A stretch of 64,000 bases of DNA, taken from Atlantibacter sp032062175. GTDB taxonomy: Bacteria; Pseudomonadota; Gammaproteobacteria; Enterobacterales; Enterobacteriaceae. Below the pieces are notes generated by a model, which saw nothing but the letters and a program-made list of their open reading frames with translations, was not told the origin of the DNA and ran no database searches. The DNA is taken from NCBI RefSeq assembly GCF_032062175.1, contig NZ_DAMBQK010000001.1, positions 428,240 through 492,239 on the forward strand, written 5' to 3'. A program made the translations under genes and the position numbers. Numbering within the stretch: position 1 is the first letter of the stretch; every line of letters begins with the position of its first letter. Positions 25,065 to 34,815 of this stretch are shown here, piece by piece.

Positions 25065-26147
25065 TTAAGCCTGCGGCTGAGTTACAACGTCTTTGATACC
25101 TTTAACTTCGATTTCTACGCGACGATCCGGTGCCAGGCAGTCGATCAGAGCAGCGCGCGGTTTAACGTTGTCACAGGTGCTGCCAGTAACCGGGTTAGAT
25201 TCGCCCATGCCACGTGCAGAGATCTTGTCAGCCGGGATACCTTTAGAGATCAGGTAATCAACAACGGACTGAGCACGTTTCTCAGACAGACCCTGGTTGT
25301 AAGCGTCAGAACCGATACGGTCAGTGAAGCCCAGAACAACAACGGAACCGTCTTTCGGATCCAGGTTGCTCAACTGGGTGTACATCTGATCCAGAGCCTG
25401 CTGGCCTTCCGGTTTCAGAGTTGCTTTGTTGAAGTTGAACAGAACGTCAGACTTCAGAGTGAAGTGTTTGGTCTGTACTTCTGGAGCCGGAGCTGGAGCC
25501 GGAGCTACAACCGGTGCCGGAGCATCGTACTGGCCGAAACGGTAAGAAACACCCAGGCTCAGCATGCCGTTGTCAGGACGAGTACCTACAGTACCTGCGT
25601 CACCGATGTTGTTAACCCACTGGTATTCCAGACGGGTAGCGATGTCGCGGGTAACAGCCCATTCAACACCACCAGCGAATACTGGGGAAACGCCAGTGTC
25701 GTGGTCTTTCAGACGACCACCAGCACCGTTGTCGTATGCTGCTTTAGAGTCAGCACGCCATACCATACCACCCAGACGGGTGTAGATATCCAGATCGTCA
25801 GTAACCGGGTAACCCAGTTTAGCGGTCAGTTGAACGCCCTGAGCTTTGAAAGCGCCGTTGTCAGTGTCGCCTTTGTACGGCATACGACCTAACCAGTCGT
25901 AACCCATTTCAAAACCAACGTACGGGTTAACCTGGTAACCACCGAAAGCACCTGCGCCCAGCTGGCTTTCGTGAGTCGGACCGTTACCGATGCGGCTGTC
26001 ATAACCATTACCGTAGAAACCGGTATCGTGGTACTGGGACCAGCCCAGTTTACCACCTGCATACCAGGTGTTATCTTTCGGTGCGGCTTGCGCTACGGTA
26101 GCGAAGCCAGCCAGTGCCACTGCAATCGCGATAGCTGTCTTTTTCAT
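25065..26147 (-). CDS. ompA: Outer membrane protein OmpA
   Basis: The protein is 360 residues with a 21-residue signal peptide (MKKTAIAIAVALAGFATVAQA), an 8-stranded beta-barrel (about 22-195), a proline/alanine hinge (APAPVVAPAPAPAPE) and a C-terminal OmpA peptidoglycan-binding domain. That domain has the conserved NxxLSxxRAxxV-type motif and two cysteines. It anchors the outer membrane to the wall. The start at 26147 has the E. coli leader GAGGCGCAAAAAATG; upstream in-frame codons are leader sequence. Confidence 0.97.
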   Translation of the reverse strand: MKKTAIAIAVALAGFATVAQAAPKDNTWYAGGKLGWSQYHDTGFYGNGYDSRIGNGPTHESQLGAGAFGGYQVNPYVGFEMGYDWLGRMPYKGDTDNGAFKAQGVQLTAKLGYPVTDDLDIYTRLGGMVWRADSKAAYDNGAGGRLKDHDTGVSPVFAGGVEWAVTRDIATRLEYQWVNNIGDAGTVGTRPDNGMLSLGVSYRFGQYDAPAPVVAPAPAPAPEVQTKHFTLKSDVLFNFNKATLKPEGQQALDQMYTQLSNLDPKDGSVVVLGFTDRIGSDAYNQGLSEKRAQSVVDYLISKGIPADKISARGMGESNPVTGSTCDNVKPRAALIDCLAPDRRVEIEVKGIKDVVTQPQA

Positions 26148-26313
26148 TTTTTGCGCCTCGTTATCATCCAAAAGGCCATGAACATCTCTTAAAGAGCTCA
26201 CGGTTAAATCCTTCACCGGGGTTATAGCTCAACTTGTAACTCTACCGTCTGTACGGTTTATTAATGAGCAACCCTGGCGATGTAAAGTCTACAACGTAGT
26301 TGAAAACTTACAA
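26148..26313 (-). promoter_or_regulatory. ompA promoter and long 5' leader
   Basis: On the minus strand, -35 TTGTAA (26308-26313) and -10 TAGACT (26286-26291) with 16-base spacing correspond to the E. coli ompA promoter. A leader of roughly 130 bases follows. In E. coli this leader forms stem-loops that stabilise the mRNA, and sRNA MicA pairs near the ribosome binding site. The rest of the gap to sulA (26314-26499) contains no gene that I can support. Confidence 0.7.
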
Positions 26314-26499
26314 GTGTGAAGTCCGTCAGGCATATGAAAAAAAACGACTTGCGTACATATTTGTTAACATCTTTGCTGCAAATGTAGCCAGCGAAGAGAG
26401 GCTATGCGTCGCGGAAGCCGCGTATTCCGCTTAAATTTCACTAATGAACAAAGACCTGTAAATATTAAAAAGTAATACCAGGATTTGTCTTAAATTTAC

Positions 26500-27009
26500 T
26501 TAATGATACAAACCAGAATGAATTTTTAGCGCAGAACGCGGTCTCGTACCGTTAACCCCCCCTCGTGAAGGGCGCATGATAAAGCAGATGGCATTACCCA
26601 TTTCCGCCGCTTCTGAAAGCGCCAGATGTTCTTCATCACTCATCTCGTAAGACAACCAGCCAATGACCACACTGTAATTTCCGGTGCGCAATGCGCGGAG
26701 CATGGCATCGACAGTGGTATAGGAATTCGATGGGCTCGCCTGCATCACTTTAGTCAGCGGTAGACCTGAGGCCTGAAGCCAGGAACGGCTCAGCCGCTGA
26801 TTGGGCGTGAGCCACAGCAGCCAGCGCGATTGCTGACCAAGCTGTTGCAGTAAAGGGAGTAAAACACACTGGGTCATCCAGGGTTGATCTTCCTGGTAAA
26901 CAATTTCGCTGACCATTCCTTTCATTTCCGGGGCAGTTGAGAATTCCAGATGCTTTTGTGTTGCGCGCATCGTTGTAACTGAGCGATTTGAATGAGCAGT
27001 GATGTTCAT
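26500..27009 (-). CDS. sulA: SOS cell division inhibitor SulA
   Basis: This 169-residue protein is the length of E. coli SulA. The N-terminal 35 residues diverge, while the core (QLGQQSRWLLWLTP, ASGLPLTKVMQ, RALRTGNYSVVIGWL) and the C-terminal KIHSGLYH recognised by Lon are conserved. SulA binds FtsZ monomers and blocks Z-ring formation after DNA damage. A strong LexA box lies just upstream. Confidence 0.95.
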   Translation of the reverse strand: MNITAHSNRSVTTMRATQKHLEFSTAPEMKGMVSEIVYQEDQPWMTQCVLLPLLQQLGQQSRWLLWLTPNQRLSRSWLQASGLPLTKVMQASPSNSYTTVDAMLRALRTGNYSVVIGWLSYEMSDEEHLALSEAAEMGNAICFIMRPSRGGVNGTRPRSALKIHSGLYH

Positions 27010-27030
27010 AATGTGTTCAACTCCAGTGTG

Positions 27031-27050
27031 TACTGTATGTTTGTACAGTA
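27031..27050 (-). promoter_or_regulatory. LexA (SOS) box of sulA
   Basis: TACTGTATGTTTGTACAGTA keeps CTGT-N8-ACAG exactly and the outer TA/TA of the E. coli sulA box. It lies 22 bases upstream of the start codon. Confidence 0.93.
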
Positions 27051-27225
27051 CATCCGGGCAGCATAAAGATCAACCTTATTTTCTGAAAGCACCTCGCAAT
27101 TCTTTTATCTAAATCTCCACCGCAGAAAATTAATATTGCCGAGATTCGCCAAGTTGAATATGTTCGTTTTACAGGAATCAATAACGGATACATTCCTGTT
27201 ATCTATTGATAATAAAGGAGTTATA

Positions 27226-27843
27226 ATGAAGTCAACTACCACTGAAACGCTCATGCGTTTAGAGGATTTATTAAAGACCCTGGGCGAAGTGCGTTGTCGT
27301 TCCTTGTTTGGCGGATACAGCCTGACGATTGATAAAGCCGCGTTCGGCATGCTGGTTGAAGGTGAGCTTTTTTTGCGGGCTAATGAACAAAGCGCGGGTT
27401 ACTACACCCAACGTAATTTATCGAAGCTTAAATTTACTCGCCGGGGAAGGGCGGTCTACCTCAATTATTATCAGGTTGACAGTGAACTGTGGAATAACCC
27501 CGATTTATTGGTGCAGTTAGCGGCTGACTCCATCAGTTGTGCCAATGAAGACATTGCTCAGCGTCAACAGGAAATGCGCGTTAAGGATTTACCTAATCTC
27601 TCTTTGCAGTATGAAATATGGTTGTGGGAAGTTGGTATCAGTGATGTCGATACCCTTAAAGCGTACGGCGCGAAAGAGTGTTGGCTAAGGCTACGCACCA
27701 TTAAAAAAAATTGTGGCGTTAAAGCGCTCTATGCGCTGGAAGGGGCTATTGTCGGGCTACATGAAGCGGCGCTCCCGGCGGAAACCCGCCGGGAGCTCTA
27801 TGAGTGGTTTATGCAGCAGCCTTCATCGGTCAGTGAAGGGTGA
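27226..27843 (+). CDS. sxy: Competence regulator Sxy/TfoX
   Basis: This 205-residue protein (E. coli Sxy 209) has TfoX N-terminal (RSLFGGYSLTID) and C-terminal (VGISDVDTLKAYGAKECWLRL) domains. Sxy works with CRP at CRP-S promoters to induce competence and related genes. The start at 27226 has an AAAGGAG ribosome binding site; 30 upstream in-frame codons are rejected. Sequence divergence from E. coli is higher than for neighbouring genes. Its 3' end overlaps yccS by 21 bases. Confidence 0.9.
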   Translation: MKSTTTETLMRLEDLLKTLGEVRCRSLFGGYSLTIDKAAFGMLVEGELFLRANEQSAGYYTQRNLSKLKFTRRGRAVYLNYYQVDSELWNNPDLLVQLAADSISCANEDIAQRQQEMRVKDLPNLSLQYEIWLWEVGISDVDTLKAYGAKECWLRLRTIKKNCGVKALYALEGAIVGLHEAALPAETRRELYEWFMQQPSSVSEG

Positions 27844-29958
27844 GACCTGATGCTGCAACTTACTCATTTCCGGTAGTAGTGCTGCAATTAATCCTATCTG
27901 TTGCAAGACCAGCGCTTCTTTACTCTCCTGACGAGGCTCGATATCCCGGATTCGCTTCGTCAGCCCGGCTAATGCCCGTTGTACTTTACTTTCATCAGCC
28001 GGGAGATGATGCAGCGCATCATCGACATAGCAAACGGCATCATCCAGGATAGCGAGGATTTCGTTATTTACGACTTTTTCGCGATGCGCGCCGAGAGCGG
28101 AAATATAGCCGGTTAATGAATGGTTCAGGCACAGCAATCGGAAGGCGGTTTCACGAATTTCAGCGCTGACGTGAGGTTCCGTCGACATATTTGACACTAC
28201 CGATGCCAGTTCCGCATCGCGGTTATGGGCGTCACGCCGGGCGATACGGTAGGCGAGGCGGTTATCCCGGCCCTGATGATATTGCTCGAGGATCGCATCA
28301 AGATAGCGGCAGTTTGCATTGAGCGCCCGCTCAAGTACCTGATCGAGCCGGCGAAAGCGCCAGTCAGGCCAGATAAAACTCACCGCAGCCCAGGCAATGG
28401 CGCAACCGATCAGAGTATCGATAACGCGAGGCAGCGCAACTTCAAAACCTTCGCCGAGTAAATTGAAGCACAGCAGTACCAGCAGCGTAATAAACATCGT
28501 TGCGTGGGCGTACTGCACGGTACGGAACATAAAGAACAGCACGCCGGTGATCACGATTAATATCAGTTGACCTTCCAGAGAAGGCACGAACCACAGCACC
28601 GGAATGCCAATCGCCACGCCAATTAATGTACCGACCACCCTTAACGTCAGGCGATGGCGCGTGGCGTTGTAGTTAGGCTGGCAAACAAACAGACTGGTTA
28701 GCAGGATCCAATAGCCGTGCTGCAAGCCGGTAACCTGAATAAACGCATAGCCAGTACACAGCACCACCGACATTCTCACCGCATGGCGGAACAACGCCGA
28801 TTCCGGCGTAAAGTGGCGGCTGAGGCGCAGCCAGATATCGTTGACGCCGTGCAGGCTGTCATCGGCAAGCTGGTTCTCATCGTTGCGCGGTTCAGCGAGA
28901 GCCTGCTCGGATTCAATACTGGCTAACTGGGCATCGACATCGCGCAAGTTATTGATGAGAAAACCAATAGCTTTCTTTTCAGAATCCGACATTTCATCCG
29001 CGCGAATGCGCGAAATGGCGGCATCAAGGTGAATAAAGGCGCGTTCAAAGCGCGGATCGTGCTGGTAGGGGGTGCGCAGTAAGATAGAGCGCGCCAGCGC
29101 CTGGCACGCCTGCCCTTGCATAGACAGTAGCCGCTGGAAGCGGAACATCACATCGCTGTATCGCAGCTTTTGGCGCAGTTCGTGATACTGAATGTGGGCG
29201 GAACTGGCCCGCTCATGAATATCCTGAGCGACAAAATAGTAGTGCAGGGTCCGGCGCGTGCCGCGCTGACCGCGATCGCCGCGCAGGCGGGTTAATAATA
29301 ATGTCTTGGTCTGGTTAAGCGTGGCGATCACCTGGCTATTGGCCAGCGCCAGCTCCATCATCGGCGCCTGCCGTTCCTCTTCAATATCGGGATCGAACAG
29401 GCGCGATTTCATCTCAAGGTACCAGGCGAGCTGTTCGTAGCTGCGGGCCAGACTATCCTGCAATGCCCTGACGGGAAAAATCACATGGCCGATCAGCGTC
29501 AGCAGGTTGTACCAGACCGCGCCTGCCAGCAGTAGCAGCGGCTGTTGATACCAGTGCTCGTACAGCGAGACACCCAGCATGGTGTACACCGCAATTAATA
29601 ACGCGCCAAACGCGATGGTGGCATAGCGCTGCCCAAGGCCGCCAAGCAATATAAAACCGCAGGTGGAAACCGTCAGCCCAACCGCAAACAGCCATGGCCA
29701 CGGGAACAACAGTTCAACAGAGGCGGACGCGATAAAAAAGCAGACCAGCGTGATGATCAGGTTACGTAGCCGCCCCGCCAGCCGATCGTCGAGATCGGTC
29801 AGCGCGGCGGCGACCACCCCCAGGGTCAGCGGAATAGTGAGTTTGACTTCGCCGAGCCACCAGGGAAGCGCCGCGCTGCCACACAGCGCGATAAAGATGC
29901 GGAAGTTATACAGCCAGGTGCTGTTCCAGGAATAACGCCTGAGCAGGGGGCTAAACAT
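27823..29958 (-). CDS. yccS: Inner membrane protein YccS (FUSC/YccS family)
   Basis: This 711-residue protein (E. coli about 720) has two sets of hydrophobic helices (about residues 25-150 and 395-510) separated by cytoplasmic domains. This is the layout of the FUSC/YccS family, related to aromatic acid exporters. Its transported substrate is not established. The start at 29958 (MFSPLLRRYSWNS) aligns with the family. It lies 17 bases after yccF and probably forms an operon with it. Confidence 0.92.
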   Translation of the reverse strand: MFSPLLRRYSWNSTWLYNFRIFIALCGSAALPWWLGEVKLTIPLTLGVVAAALTDLDDRLAGRLRNLIITLVCFFIASASVELLFPWPWLFAVGLTVSTCGFILLGGLGQRYATIAFGALLIAVYTMLGVSLYEHWYQQPLLLLAGAVWYNLLTLIGHVIFPVRALQDSLARSYEQLAWYLEMKSRLFDPDIEEERQAPMMELALANSQVIATLNQTKTLLLTRLRGDRGQRGTRRTLHYYFVAQDIHERASSAHIQYHELRQKLRYSDVMFRFQRLLSMQGQACQALARSILLRTPYQHDPRFERAFIHLDAAISRIRADEMSDSEKKAIGFLINNLRDVDAQLASIESEQALAEPRNDENQLADDSLHGVNDIWLRLSRHFTPESALFRHAVRMSVVLCTGYAFIQVTGLQHGYWILLTSLFVCQPNYNATRHRLTLRVVGTLIGVAIGIPVLWFVPSLEGQLILIVITGVLFFMFRTVQYAHATMFITLLVLLCFNLLGEGFEVALPRVIDTLIGCAIAWAAVSFIWPDWRFRRLDQVLERALNANCRYLDAILEQYHQGRDNRLAYRIARRDAHNRDAELASVVSNMSTEPHVSAEIRETAFRLLCLNHSLTGYISALGAHREKVVNNEILAILDDAVCYVDDALHHLPADESKVQRALAGLTKRIRDIEPRQESKEALVLQQIGLIAALLPEMSKLQHQVSPFTDR

Positions 29959-29975
29959 AACGTTGCCTGTTCCCA

Positions 29976-30422
29976 TTATTGAAAACGGCGTCGGGCATTG
30001 GCTTCGCGCGCTGCTTGCGCTATTTCCACCGAAACCACCCTGCGGCCGACCGGCCAAAGCGCAATGGCGGCGATTTTAAAATTCGCGATGCCCACCGGGA
30101 TCCCGATAATCGACACACACTGCATAATCCCGGCGGCGATATGCATCAGACATAGCCACCAGCCAAACAGCACCAGCCACACAATATTTAGCAACGTGCC
30201 GCCGGTATTTAAGATCGCGCTCTTGCTTTGCGGCTCCAGTTCGTCGACATGAACCGCTTCGTTGCCGTACGGCACCAGCGATAACTTCGTGATTTCCCAG
30301 CAGGAGCGCGTTAACGGAAGGGTGATGATAAAAACAATACTCAGTACCGTTGCCAGCAGCCACGAAAGGGTGGTAGCGAAGCCGCCAAGGACAAAATTGA
30401 GAATATTAAGAACCGTGCGCAT
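29976..30422 (-). CDS. yccF: Inner membrane protein YccF
   Basis: This 148-residue membrane protein (same length as E. coli) has two YccF-type repeats with hydrophobic segments around residues 5-35 and 70-115. Function is unknown. It is encoded just ahead of yccS and divergent from helD. Confidence 0.93.
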   Translation of the reverse strand: MRTVLNILNFVLGGFATTLSWLLATVLSIVFIITLPLTRSCWEITKLSLVPYGNEAVHVDELEPQSKSAILNTGGTLLNIVWLVLFGWWLCLMHIAAGIMQCVSIIGIPVGIANFKIAAIALWPVGRRVVSVEIAQAAREANARRRFQ

Positions 30423-30546
30423 AGAACATCTTCCTTTGATTGCTGAGCTAAAACATTAACCTCAGCAATTGTAACGCGTTTTTACTCTGGAGCGGCATAT
30501 ACAGGGCGGTTAAACTTAGCCTACGACGACTAACCGTGGTTACGTG

Positions 30547-32601
30547 ATGGAACTTAAAGCAACTTCAATTGGAAAACGGCTCGCGCAGCATCCTTACGAT
30601 CGCGTGGAAATCCTTACCGCTGGTGTAAAGGTGTCGGGCGATAGTCATGAATATTTGATCCCCTTTAACCAACTGCTGGCGATGAGCTGTAAACGCGGGA
30701 TGGTATGGGGTGAGCTGGAATTTGTGGTGCCGAATAACCAGGTGGTGCGTCTTCACGGTACGGAGTGGGCAGAAACCCAGCGTTTTTATCAGCATCTTCT
30801 GGGGCTCTGGACGCGCTGGAGCGAGGAGATGAGTGAAATCGCCGCATCGGTGTTGAACGAGCAGTGTCAGCGGATCGCAACGCTGACCCAACGCAATAAA
30901 TGGCTGAAGCGCCAAGAAATCCAGGGTATCCAGCAATCTATCCGTGCGGCCTTTAGCGCTTTGCCGTTGCCGCTTTCCCGCTTGACGGAGTTTGATAACT
31001 GCCGTGAGGCTTATCTTGAATGCAGTAGCTGGCTGACCCATGTTGAAAAACGCCGTCAGCAGGCTAATCAAAAATTCACTGAGCAGATGCTCAGTCAGTA
31101 CGCTGATTTCTTCGAGCAGATTGAATCGTCCCCACTCAACCCGAGCCAGGCTCGCGCGGTGGTAAACGGCGAAGAGTCGGTGTTAGTGCTTGCAGGGGCC
31201 GGTAGCGGCAAAACCTCAGTGCTGGTGGCGCGTGCGGGATGGTTAATGGCGCGCGGCGAAGCGTCAGCCGATCAAATTTTGCTTCTGGCATTTGGACGCA
31301 AAGCGGCCCAGGAGATGGATCAGCGTATTCAGGAACGCCTGCATACCGATCAGATCGCCGCCCGAACTTTCCATGCGCTGGCCCTGCACATTATCCAGCA
31401 GGGCAGTAAAAAAGCCGCGCAAATCAGTAAACTGGAAAGTGATACCGATGCGCGTCACACATTATTGATTACAGCATGGCGTGAGCAGTGCCAGCAGAAA
31501 AAGGCCCAGGCGAAAGGCTGGCGGCAATGGCTGACCGAAGAGCTTGAGTGGGAAATTGATGAAGGCAACTACTGGCAGAGTGACAAACTCGCTCGCCGTC
31601 TTGCGCCACGCCTGGAAAGGTGGCTCGGGATTATCCGTACCCACGGCGGTTCCCAGGCGGAGATGATTGCCAGCGTGCCGGAGGAGATGCGCGATCTGTT
31701 TCAGAAACGCGTCAGGCTGATGGCCCCGCTGGTCAAAGCCTGGAAAAGTGCCCTGAAAGCCGAAAGCGCGGTAGACTTTTCCGGGTTGATCCATCAGGCC
31801 GTTAACGTGCTGGATAATGGGCGCTTCGTCAGCCCGTGGAAGCATATTCTGGTGGATGAGTTTCAGGATATTTCCCCACAGCGCGCTGCGCTACTGGCGG
31901 CGCTGCGGCGGCAAAACTCCCATACTGCGCTGTATGCCGTGGGTGATGACTGGCAGGCGATTTACCGCTTCAGCGGCGCGGAGTTACTGCTGACAACTTC
32001 TTTTACCCATCATTTTGGCGAAGGGGATCAATGCGCGCTGGACACCACCTATCGGTTTAACGGTCGCATAGGCTACATCGCCAATACTTTTGTGCAGCAA
32101 AACCCACATCAACTGGACAAGCCGCTGAACAGTTTGACGGCCGGAGATAAAAAAGCGGTCACGCTGCTGCCTGACGAACAGCTTGAGGCGCTGCTGGATA
32201 AACTCAGCGGGTACGCCGGGCACGATGAACGCATTCTGGTGCTGGCCCGATACCATCATTTGCGCCCGGCGACGCTGGAAAAAGCGAATACCCGCTGGCC
32301 GAAACTGAATATCGATTTTATGACTATTCACGCCAGCAAGGGCCAGCAGGCGGACTACGTGATTATCGTGGGATTGCAGGATGGCAAAGAGGGTTTTCCG
32401 GCACCGGCGCGGGAATCTGTTATTGAGCAGGGATTGTTGCCGCAGCCTGAAGATTTCCCGGATGCCGAAGAGCGGCGGTTGCTCTATGTGGCGCTAACGC
32501 GCGCGCGGCATCGGGTTTGGCTGTTGTACAACAAACCGAACCCTTCCCGTTTTGTGCCGATCCTGGAAGCGCTCGGTGTGCCGTTAGCGAAAAAGCCGTA
32601 A
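30547..32601 (+). CDS. helD: DNA helicase IV HelD
   Basis: This is a 684-residue superfamily 1 helicase of the UvrD/Rep type, 3'-5'. Motifs visible: Walker A LAGAGSGKTS (about 216), motif II VDEFQDISP (about 438), AVGDDWQAIYRFSG (motif III), TIHASKGQQAD (V) and YVALTRARHRVW (VI). A GTG precedes the ATG at 30547; the ATG gives the E. coli length. Its stop codon directly abuts the stop of convergent mgsA with no space for a terminator. Confidence 0.95.
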   Translation: MELKATSIGKRLAQHPYDRVEILTAGVKVSGDSHEYLIPFNQLLAMSCKRGMVWGELEFVVPNNQVVRLHGTEWAETQRFYQHLLGLWTRWSEEMSEIAASVLNEQCQRIATLTQRNKWLKRQEIQGIQQSIRAAFSALPLPLSRLTEFDNCREAYLECSSWLTHVEKRRQQANQKFTEQMLSQYADFFEQIESSPLNPSQARAVVNGEESVLVLAGAGSGKTSVLVARAGWLMARGEASADQILLLAFGRKAAQEMDQRIQERLHTDQIAARTFHALALHIIQQGSKKAAQISKLESDTDARHTLLITAWREQCQQKKAQAKGWRQWLTEELEWEIDEGNYWQSDKLARRLAPRLERWLGIIRTHGGSQAEMIASVPEEMRDLFQKRVRLMAPLVKAWKSALKAESAVDFSGLIHQAVNVLDNGRFVSPWKHILVDEFQDISPQRAALLAALRRQNSHTALYAVGDDWQAIYRFSGAELLLTTSFTHHFGEGDQCALDTTYRFNGRIGYIANTFVQQNPHQLDKPLNSLTAGDKKAVTLLPDEQLEALLDKLSGYAGHDERILVLARYHHLRPATLEKANTRWPKLNIDFMTIHASKGQQADYVIIVGLQDGKEGFPAPARESVIEQGLLPQPEDFPDAEERRLLYVALTRARHRVWLLYNKPNPSRFVPILEALGVPLAKKP

Positions 32602-33060
32602 CTACTTAAGGCGCTCGGCCAGATAACGTGGGTAATCAGGGATAAGAATATCGACGTTATCATTAAAGTGCGGTGACTGGATAATGAAGTCGGCGGTGGA
32701 AATATTGGTCGCGACGGGAATATTCCATACCGTGGCAAGGCGCAGCAGCGCTTTTACATCAGGATCGTGCGGAACGGCGTTAAGCGGATCCCACAGAAAA
32801 ATCAGCACGTCGATTTTGCCTTCCGATATCAGCGCGCCGACCTGCTGGTCGCCGCCCATCGGGCCGCTCAGCATGGCTTTGACGTCCAGGCCACTGGCGC
32901 GCTGAATCAGGTTGCCCGTGGTGCCAGTAGCATAAAGCACATGTTGCGACAGCAACGTTTGATGGCGTTCGGTCCATTTCAACAGCATTTCTTTGCAGTG
33001 ATCGTGGGCGACCAACGCGATATGTTTTTGTGCGCCCAGGGTACGGGTAGTCAGTTCCAT
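32602..33060 (-). CDS. mgsA: Methylglyoxal synthase
   Basis: This 152-residue enzyme converts dihydroxyacetone phosphate to methylglyoxal and phosphate, a bypass of lower glycolysis under phosphate limitation or sugar overload. Conserved phosphate-binding TGTTGNL and catalytic GGDQQVGA plus WDPLNAVPHDPD segments are present. The start at 33060 gives the E. coli length. GloC in this window acts on the product's glutathione adduct pathway. Confidence 0.96.
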   Translation of the reverse strand: MELTTRTLGAQKHIALVAHDHCKEMLLKWTERHQTLLSQHVLYATGTTGNLIQRASGLDVKAMLSGPMGGDQQVGALISEGKIDVLIFLWDPLNAVPHDPDVKALLRLATVWNIPVATNISTADFIIQSPHFNDNVDILIPDYPRYLAERLK

Positions 33061-33152
33061 AGCAGTATCCATGAAAATAAGATTGGATACAGCTTACCGG
33101 AAGTGATTGATGCCGCAAGCGAAGCGATTAAAAAAACCGAAGTTGATGCGGG

Positions 33153-33815
33153 TCAGGAGGAAGGTTGCTGCTTAACCCATTCCAGAAAGCGGGTGCGGGT
33201 ATCATTGTCGGCCTGTAAATACCAGTGTTTAAGCCGTTGCTCCGTCAGGGTTTGCGAATGGGCTACCGGCCTGTCCAGTTCCGATGGGCCAGAGAGCAGG
33301 GCGCTGTCATCAGCCATCAGGGTAACAAATTCCGGGGCTGAGGCTTTATTGTTGGCCTTGTTATAGCGCTCGGTATCCCATTCGTAATCAATTCCTTTCG
33401 GATTATTGGTGACCGCCAGTACATCGAGCCTTGCCGGTATGGGCGTGGCGCTGCCGTCAAGCAACTGTACGCGCGGTGTGGCATCGAACTGTTCGCTCTC
33501 TTTTTCGGTTTCAATACGTGGTAGCGAGATATTAACCTGTGTCACGTTGCGGGTGTCGAAGGTCATGATAAGCGGAGGAGAAATATACAGCCTTCGGTCC
33601 CGGCTGGCGGTGACCAAATTTTTTTCTACCCGAAAAACCAGTTGGTGAGGCCCGTTATCCAGTTCAATGCTATCCGCGCCGCGCAAAAAAGAGCCGGAAA
33701 CTTTTTTACCATCAAGAACCAGTAAGTCGATATCCCCGGAAAGATGTAGCGTGGTAGCCGCTGCCGTTACCGGTATCAGGGCCACCAGCAAGGCGGCGGC
33801 GAATAAGCCTTTCAT
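33153..33815 (-). CDS. csgI: Curli inhibitor-type periplasmic protein CsgI (YccT, DUF2057)
   Basis: This 220-residue protein has an N-terminal signal peptide (MKGLFAAALLVALIPVTAAA). It matches the E. coli YccT length and pattern (LVLDGKKVSGS, GADSIELDNGPHQLVFRVEK). YccT has been described as a periplasmic inhibitor of curli subunit assembly. The start at 33815 follows GGGAGA; 18 upstream in-frame codons would spoil the signal peptide. Confidence 0.88.
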   Translation of the reverse strand: MKGLFAAALLVALIPVTAAATTLHLSGDIDLLVLDGKKVSGSFLRGADSIELDNGPHQLVFRVEKNLVTASRDRRLYISPPLIMTFDTRNVTQVNISLPRIETEKESEQFDATPRVQLLDGSATPIPARLDVLAVTNNPKGIDYEWDTERYNKANNKASAPEFVTLMADDSALLSGPSELDRPVAHSQTLTEQRLKHWYLQADNDTRTRFLEWVKQQPSS

Positions 33816-33990
33816 TAATGTCTCCCGACTCCCGGCATCACAGCCTGAGAATGTATCAAAATTTTGCACGAATAATATTTATTAACATATATCCAGATTT
33901 ATCTGTTTTGCTCTCATGCATCCGTATGGGAATGATGGTGAGACATTAAGGTTTGGCTTACACTGAGAAACCATTGCTGGAGGGTCGACT

Positions 33991-34404
33991 ATGAATGAAT
34001 CTGAAATTGCTGGCATTCTGAAGACAACGCGCACCATCGCTCTTGTGGGTGCCAGTGACAAGCCGGAGCGGCCAAGCTATCGCGTCATGGCCTATCTGTT
34101 GAACCAGGGGTATCACGTGATTCCCGTCTCGCCGAAGGTCGCCGGTAAATCATTGCTGGGGCAAAAAGGCTACGGCTCGCTGAGTGAAATCCCGGAAAAA
34201 GTCGATATGGTAGACGTGTTTCGTAACTCAGAGGCGGCGTGGGGCGTCGCGCAGGAGGCTATCGCCATCGGCGCGAAAACGCTGTGGTTGCAACTGGGCG
34301 TGATTAATGAACAGGCGGCGGTGCTGGCGCGCGATGCGGGAATGAAAGTGGTGATGGATCGTTGCCCGGCCATTGAAATCCCTCGGCTGGGCCTGGCCAA
34401 ATAA
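33991..34404 (+). CDS. yccU: CoA-binding domain protein YccU
   Basis: This 137-residue Rossmann-fold protein is the same length as E. coli YccU, with the CoA-binding motif VGASDKPERPSY near residue 20 and VMDRCPAIEIPR at the end. The exact role is unknown. A GGAGGG ribosome binding site precedes the start, and a terminator shared with hspQ follows. Confidence 0.94.
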   Translation: MNESEIAGILKTTRTIALVGASDKPERPSYRVMAYLLNQGYHVIPVSPKVAGKSLLGQKGYGSLSEIPEKVDMVDVFRNSEAAWGVAQEAIAIGAKTLWLQLGVINEQAAVLARDAGMKVVMDRCPAIEIPRLGLAK

Positions 34405-34408
34405 AACG

Positions 34409-34437
34409 ATAAACCCCGCAGCGCGGGGTTTATTTTT
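34409..34437. terminator. Bidirectional terminator between yccU and hspQ
   Basis: AAACCCCGC/GCGGGGTTT stem followed by TATTTTT, between convergent gene ends. Confidence 0.87.
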
Positions 34438-34753
34438 AGTTGTTTAAGCGCGGTGCCTGAAGCTGTTTACGGATGGTCTGCGCCAGTTCATCCATCGATG
34501 GCTGCTCAGGATGTTCATCCTGTAGCTCTCCGCTCAACTGGGCTTCGGCCAGATAGGTGTGTACCGGCTGGCCGTCGTCATCTTCCATAACCACATGATA
34601 CCAGGGGGCGGCGCGCAATTCTGCGTTTACCGCCAGCTCGTCTGCGTCAGGTTCATCCAGCGCGTACTCAGGATCGATATCGACCACCACGCCCAGATAA
34701 CCCAGCAATGAGTGGCGGACCTGTTGGCCAATACCGAATTTGCTGGCAATCAT
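34436..34753 (-). CDS. hspQ: Heat shock protein HspQ
   Basis: This 105-residue protein is the E. coli length when started at 34753 (MIASKFGIGQQVRHS). HspQ is a cytoplasmic heat-shock protein that acts as a specificity-enhancing factor and substrate of Lon and influences mutant DnaA stability. A well-formed sigma32 promoter lies upstream. Confidence 0.95.
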   Translation of the reverse strand: MIASKFGIGQQVRHSLLGYLGVVVDIDPEYALDEPDADELAVNAELRAAPWYHVVMEDDDGQPVHTYLAEAQLSGELQDEHPEQPSMDELAQTIRKQLQAPRLNN

Positions 34754-34787
34754 CGTCACCTCCCGGGGAAACTTAACTCTGCATCAG

Positions 34788-34815
34788 ATATGCGGGCGAT
34801 TTCCCATTTTTCAAG
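34788..34815 (-). promoter_or_regulatory. Sigma32 (heat shock) promoter of hspQ
   Basis: On the minus strand, CTTGAAA (34809-34815), 13 bases, then CCGCATAT (34788-34795) fits the sigma32 consensus CTTGAAA-N13/14-CCCCATNT with one mismatch. The -35 abuts the stop codon of rlmI. Confidence 0.85.
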